From positions 153,512-217,511 of the forward strand of contig NZ_LIYD01000005.1 of assembly GCF_001278115.1 (NCBI RefSeq): a DNA stretch of 64,000 nt. Direction: 5' to 3'. A program made the translations under genes and the position numbers. The notes below the pieces were generated by a model. It worked only from the letters and a program-made list of their open reading frames with translations. It ran no database searches and was not told where the DNA came from. The DNA comes from Flavobacterium akiainvivens (GTDB lineage: Bacteria > Bacteroidota > Bacteroidia > Flavobacteriales > Flavobacteriaceae). The number at the start of each line of letters is the position of its first letter. Position 1 is the stretch's first letter. This document shows positions 61,374-64,000 of this stretch, piece by piece.

Positions 61374-62506
61374 TTACTGCATCAAAAATACAGTTAAATA
61401 CTATTGAAGAAGCCATTGAAGACATCCGTAACGGAAAAGTTGTAATAGTGGTAGATGACGAAGACCGTGAAAACGAGGGCGACTTTATTGCCGCCGCCGA
61501 AATGGTTACGCCCGAAATGATAAACTTTATGGCCACCCAGGGCCGCGGGCTTATTTGTGCGCCCCTTACAGAGCAGCGCTGCGATGAGCTGGAACTGCAC
61601 CCTATGGTAACCAACAACACCGTGCTGCACCAAACGGCCTTTACCGTATCGGTAGACCTTATAGGGCATGGCTGTACAACCGGTATTTCGGTTCACGACA
61701 GGGCCAAGACCATAAAAGCCCTTGTAGATAAAGATACCAAGCCGCACGAGCTGGGCCGCCCAGGGCATATTTTCCCGCTAAGGGCCAAGCAGGGTGGTGT
61801 ACTGCGCCGCACAGGCCATACAGAGGCAGCTATAGACCTTGCGCGCCTTGCAGGGCTTCAGCCGGCCGGTATTTTGGTAGAAATACTAAACGAAGACGGC
61901 TCTATGGCACGCCTGCCCGAACTGGCTGTTGTGGCTAAAAAACTCGACCTTAAACTTATTTCTATAGAGGCGCTGGTGGCATACCGTATGCAGCACGACA
62001 GCCTTATTAAAAAACGCGAAGACTTTGAGGTGCAAACCCGTTATGGCAACTTCAGGCTGCGCGCTTATGAACAAACCACCAATAAGCAGGTACACATAGC
62101 CCTTACAAAAGGCAGCTGGAACAACGGCGAACCTGTGCTAACGCGCATAAATTCTACCCAGATTAATAACGACCTCTTAGGAACCCTTACCAGCGATGCC
62201 GATGGCAAGCTGGAGCGTATGTTTGCTAAAATTAACCAGGAGGGCAGGGGAGCCATTCTATTCATTAACCAGGAAGTAGAGCCGGGCGAGCTGCTGGCAC
62301 GCGTTACAGAGCTTAAAACCCTGCAGGCTAAAGGCGAAATTAAAGCGCCACAGCCTAAAATGGATGTGAAAGATTTTGGTATAGGTGCACAAATTTTGCA
62401 CGACCTTGATATTTGCAAGATACGCCTGCTAACAAACAGCGAACAGGCAAAAAGGGTGGGCATGATAGGTTATGGCCTTGAAATAACAGAATACACCGGT
62501 TTTTAA
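61370..62506 (+). CDS. ribB: 3,4-dihydroxy-2-butanone 4-phosphate synthase with degenerate GTP cyclohydrolase II domain
   Basis: 378 residues. The RibB half (1-210) is intact: [69 protein letters not shown]. It makes the four-carbon precursor of riboflavin from ribulose 5-phosphate. The RibA-like half (about 215-378) keeps the outline ([25 protein letters not shown]) but the three zinc-binding Cys (expected in a SECLTGD-X-SLRCDCG region) are missing; the segment reads [20 protein letters not shown]. That half is thus probably inactive or structural. Confidence 0.92.
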   Translation: MITASKIQLNTIEEAIEDIRNGKVVIVVDDEDRENEGDFIAAAEMVTPEMINFMATQGRGLICAPLTEQRCDELELHPMVTNNTVLHQTAFTVSVDLIGHGCTTGISVHDRAKTIKALVDKDTKPHELGRPGHIFPLRAKQGGVLRRTGHTEAAIDLARLAGLQPAGILVEILNEDGSMARLPELAVVAKKLDLKLISIEALVAYRMQHDSLIKKREDFEVQTRYGNFRLRAYEQTTNKQVHIALTKGSWNNGEPVLTRINSTQINNDLLGTLTSDADGKLERMFAKINQEGRGAILFINQEVEPGELLARVTELKTLQAKGEIKAPQPKMDVKDFGIGAQILHDLDICKIRLLTNSEQAKRVGMIGYGLEITEYTGF

Positions 62507-62590
62507 TAGATTTTTTTTGGAGGTAACTTCCGTGTAATTAAAAGGTTAAAAAATATACCTGAAAATACCCGGGAAATACTTAAAAAACTT

Positions 62591-62621
62591 TTTGGAATTA
62601 CCGAAAACAGTACTATATTTG
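62591..62621 (+). promoter_or_regulatory. promoter of tRNA-Ser
   Basis: TTTG at 62591-62594 and TATATTTG at 62614-62621, 19 bases apart, a close match to the Bacteroidota consensus. The predicted start is about 30 bases before the tRNA. Confidence 0.8.
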
Positions 62622-62656
62622 CACTCGCAATCAGGAAATGAATTGCGAGTCTTACT

Positions 62657-62741
62657 GGAGAAATGGCAGAGTGGTCGAATGCGGCGGTCTTGAAAACCGT
62701 TGACTGTAACAGGTCCGGGGGTTCGAATCCCTCTTTCTCCG
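62657..62741 (+). tRNA. tRNA-Ser(UGA)
   Basis: Acceptor stem GGAGAAA (62657-62663) pairs with TTTCTCC (62734-62740), discriminator G at 62741. D-region TGGCAGAGTGGTCGAATG, anticodon arm CGGTCTTGAAAACCG with anticodon TGA, a long variable arm as required for serine, and T-loop GGTTCGAATCC. 85 bases, CCA not encoded. Terminator directly after. Confidence 0.97.
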
Positions 62742-62750
62742 CTGGTTTAG

Positions 62751-62776
62751 AAACCCTCAGTGTTTACTGGGGGTTT
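62751..62776 (+). terminator. hairpin terminator after tRNA-Ser
   Basis: AAACCCTCAGT pairs with ACTGGGGGTTT (one G-U pair) around GTTT. Confidence 0.8.
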
Positions 62777-63099
62777 CGTCATTTAAAACCGGTGCTTAAA
62801 ACTCCTGAACCTATTTTTTTAAAGTTTTTTCCTGTAAAAACTATTCCTTATTTCAGTTTTAAAAAGGTTTTTCCCCTTTTTTATAGATAGTTATATCAAA
62901 ATACACATATTGTATCAAAGCAGAGTTACCCTGTTGGTTGCCCTTGAAATATTTGCTTTTTTGAGAGGCTTAGGGTAATTAAAACTTCATGTTATAACAG
63001 CAAGATACGGTTCCTCTCGTTACAGAATGACAGGAACCGTGTTGTATAAAACAATAACATTAAAATAAGTAAGTGCTTGCCGTTCTGAAAATAAGCGTA
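62777..63099. other. intergenic region with one hairpin
   Basis: No gene is supported. ACGGTTCCT (63007-63015) and AGGAACCGT (63032-63040) form a perfect 9-bp inverted repeat. On the minus strand it follows the T9SS protein stop by about 60 bases and may be its terminator, although no T-run is present. Its loop (TGTCATTCTGTAACGAG, minus strand) resembles the short repeat at about 14968. Confidence 0.5.
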
Positions 63100-64000
63100 T
63101 TATTTCTTTAAAACAAGTTGTTTTTCATAAATACCCTTATCGGTAGAAATTATTACAATATAAGTGCCATCACTAAGTGCAGGTAAATTAATTGTCCGTG
63201 CATTTTCGGTTACAGCATATACCGTTTTTCCGTTCAGGTCGTATAAACGCACCGTTTTTACTGTTATGTCTCCCGTAGTAGAAATAAAAAGTTTTTCGGC
63301 GGCAGGTTGTGGGTATAGGGTTAATTCCGGACGGATAAATATTTCCGACCCCATTGAAGAATCTATAACCGTAACTGTTGCTGTTGCCTGTGCCGTATTT
63401 CCGGCTATATCTGTAATTGTAAGTGTTATGGTGTAGCTTCCTGCCTGTGTAAAGGTATCCTGGCTAAGAGCTAACGTAAAATCACTGCAATTGTCTGTAG
63501 AGCCGTTATCAATCTCATCTGCTGTAATAGTAACTGAAGGGTTTCCATCAAGGTCAACAGTAATATGTTGTGCAAAGGCTTGTGGTACCGTAGTGTCATC
63601 TATAACTACATTTTGTGTTTGGGTTGAAGTATTTCCATTACTGTCATTATACGTCCATGTAATGGTTGTAGTGCCCTGTGTTGTGATAGGGAAGGTGGCT
63701 GTTGTTGTACCGGTTATTGTACCGGCACAGGCGTCAAAGGCTGTAGGAGCAGTAACAGAACCGGCAGTAAACTGGCATTGTGCTGTTACATTAGGTAGCG
63801 TAGCGATGGTTGGTACAGGGGCTGTAGTATCGTCTATAACAGGGGCTGTAGTATCGTCTATAATTACATTCTGTGTTTGGGTTGAAGTATTACCGTTACC
63901 GTCATTATACGTCCATGTAATGGTTGTAGTGCCTTGTGTAGTGATAGGGAAGGTGGCTGTAGTTGTACCGGTTATTGTACCCGCACAGGCGTCAAGGGCT
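63100..64000 (-). CDS. 3' part of a T9SS-secreted HYR/Ig-repeat protein (runs off the window)
   Basis: The minus-strand frame is open from 64000 to the stop at 63100; there is no start in the window, so at least 300 residues are the C-terminal part of a larger protein. From N to C: one full and one partial Ig/HYR-like repeat of about 80 residues (ATLPNVTAQCQFTAGSVTAP, TAFDACAGTITGTTTATFPI, TTITWTYNDSNGNTSTQTQN), a further Ig-like domain (SVTITADEIDNGSTDNCSDF) and a type A sorting domain (ELTLYPQPAAEKLFISTTGD to LVLKK). It is exported by the T9SS. The ATG at 63354 is internal. Confidence 0.88.
   Translation of the reverse strand, partial: ALDACAGTITGTTTATFPITTQGTTTITWTYNDGNGNTSTQTQNVIIDDTTAPVIDDTTAPVPTIATLPNVTAQCQFTAGSVTAPTAFDACAGTITGTTTATFPITTQGTTTITWTYNDSNGNTSTQTQNVVIDDTTVPQAFAQHITVDLDGNPSVTITADEIDNGSTDNCSDFTLALSQDTFTQAGSYTITLTITDIAGNTAQATATVTVIDSSMGSEIFIRPELTLYPQPAAEKLFISTTGDITVKTVRLYDLNGKTVYAVTENARTINLPALSDGTYIVIISTDKGIYEKQLVLKK
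63819..63865 (-). repeat. 24-base direct duplication in the secreted repeat protein
   Basis: GGGGCTGTAGTATCGTCTAT occurs twice in direct succession with a 24-base step, encoding a doubled DDTTAPV(I/P). It keeps the frame and lies between two Ig-like repeats. Confidence 0.85.

Noticed and set aside
62663..62890. 75-codon open frame
   Set aside because: Its first part lies entirely inside tRNA-Ser and the rest over its terminator; the protein has no recognisable features.

Overview
The window is chromosomal DNA from a member of the Bacteroidota, most likely a Flavobacterium-like Flavobacteriaceae. The evidence is: two secreted proteins with type IX secretion (T9SS) C-terminal sorting domains; promoters of the Bacteroidota form TTTG-N19/20-TAnnTTTG (clearest before the cys leader and tRNA-Ser); few Shine-Dalgarno sequences; Bacteroidota-type families (DUF4199, GEVED, OMP_b-brl_3 receptors, membrane MutS-like ATPase); and the gene order tpx-dgkA-ftsK-lolA-lptFG-ribB. 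No transposase, integrase, CRISPR array or rRNA was seen.

Layout. 1-5680: VOC protein, DUF4199 protein, membrane-anchored LuxR-type regulator, an ABC exporter whose permease is fused to a TlpA-like thioredoxin domain, and yaaA. 5784-11878: a lipoprotein, a DUF3861 protein and a TetR-controlled EmrAB/TolC-type efflux operon. 12185-14927: a nitrilase-family hydrolase, then cysE-cysK behind what reads as a complete cysteine attenuator (15-residue leader peptide with Cys-Cys-Cys, antiterminator, terminator). 15128-22672: YceI, MarR/nitroreductase, two thioredoxin-fold proteins, a LytS/LytTR two-component pair and an outer-membrane receptor.

22798-36103 is visibly AT-richer and is built of stress-type genes: hydrolase, DsbA-like, peroxiredoxin, DUF1275, bicupin, SRPBCC, ABM, a hybrid histidine kinase, a LytTR response regulator, Dps, an aldo/keto reductase, two Old Yellow Enzymes and LysR. 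Three transcription units here (bicupin operon, SRPBCC gene, dps) share a 27-bp motif with two CGTT-type half-sites 21 bp apart, always exactly 31 bp upstream of a -7-like box. That geometry fits a LytTR-type regulator, so the island may encode its own regulon.

36280-47189: a 144-residue protein with a 1689-residue DUF4132 protein, and a 1657-residue T9SS-secreted repeat protein. 47486-62506: mnmE, UspA, MutS-like ATPase, a HMA/AraC regulator with a HMA/MauE membrane protein, a two-gene module resembling toxin-antitoxin organisation, two thiol peroxidases, dgkA, ftsK, lolA, an LptF/G permease and ribB with a degenerate GTP cyclohydrolase II half. 62657-64000: tRNA-Ser(UGA) and the 3' part of a second T9SS-secreted protein running off the window.

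A recurring feature is a set of intergenic arrays made of 8-nt units in strict phase, usually as two inverted arms. They differ in sequence between loci but share the 8-nt phase (1583-1696, 7120-7230, 14929-15121, 54812-55030, 55568-55741).
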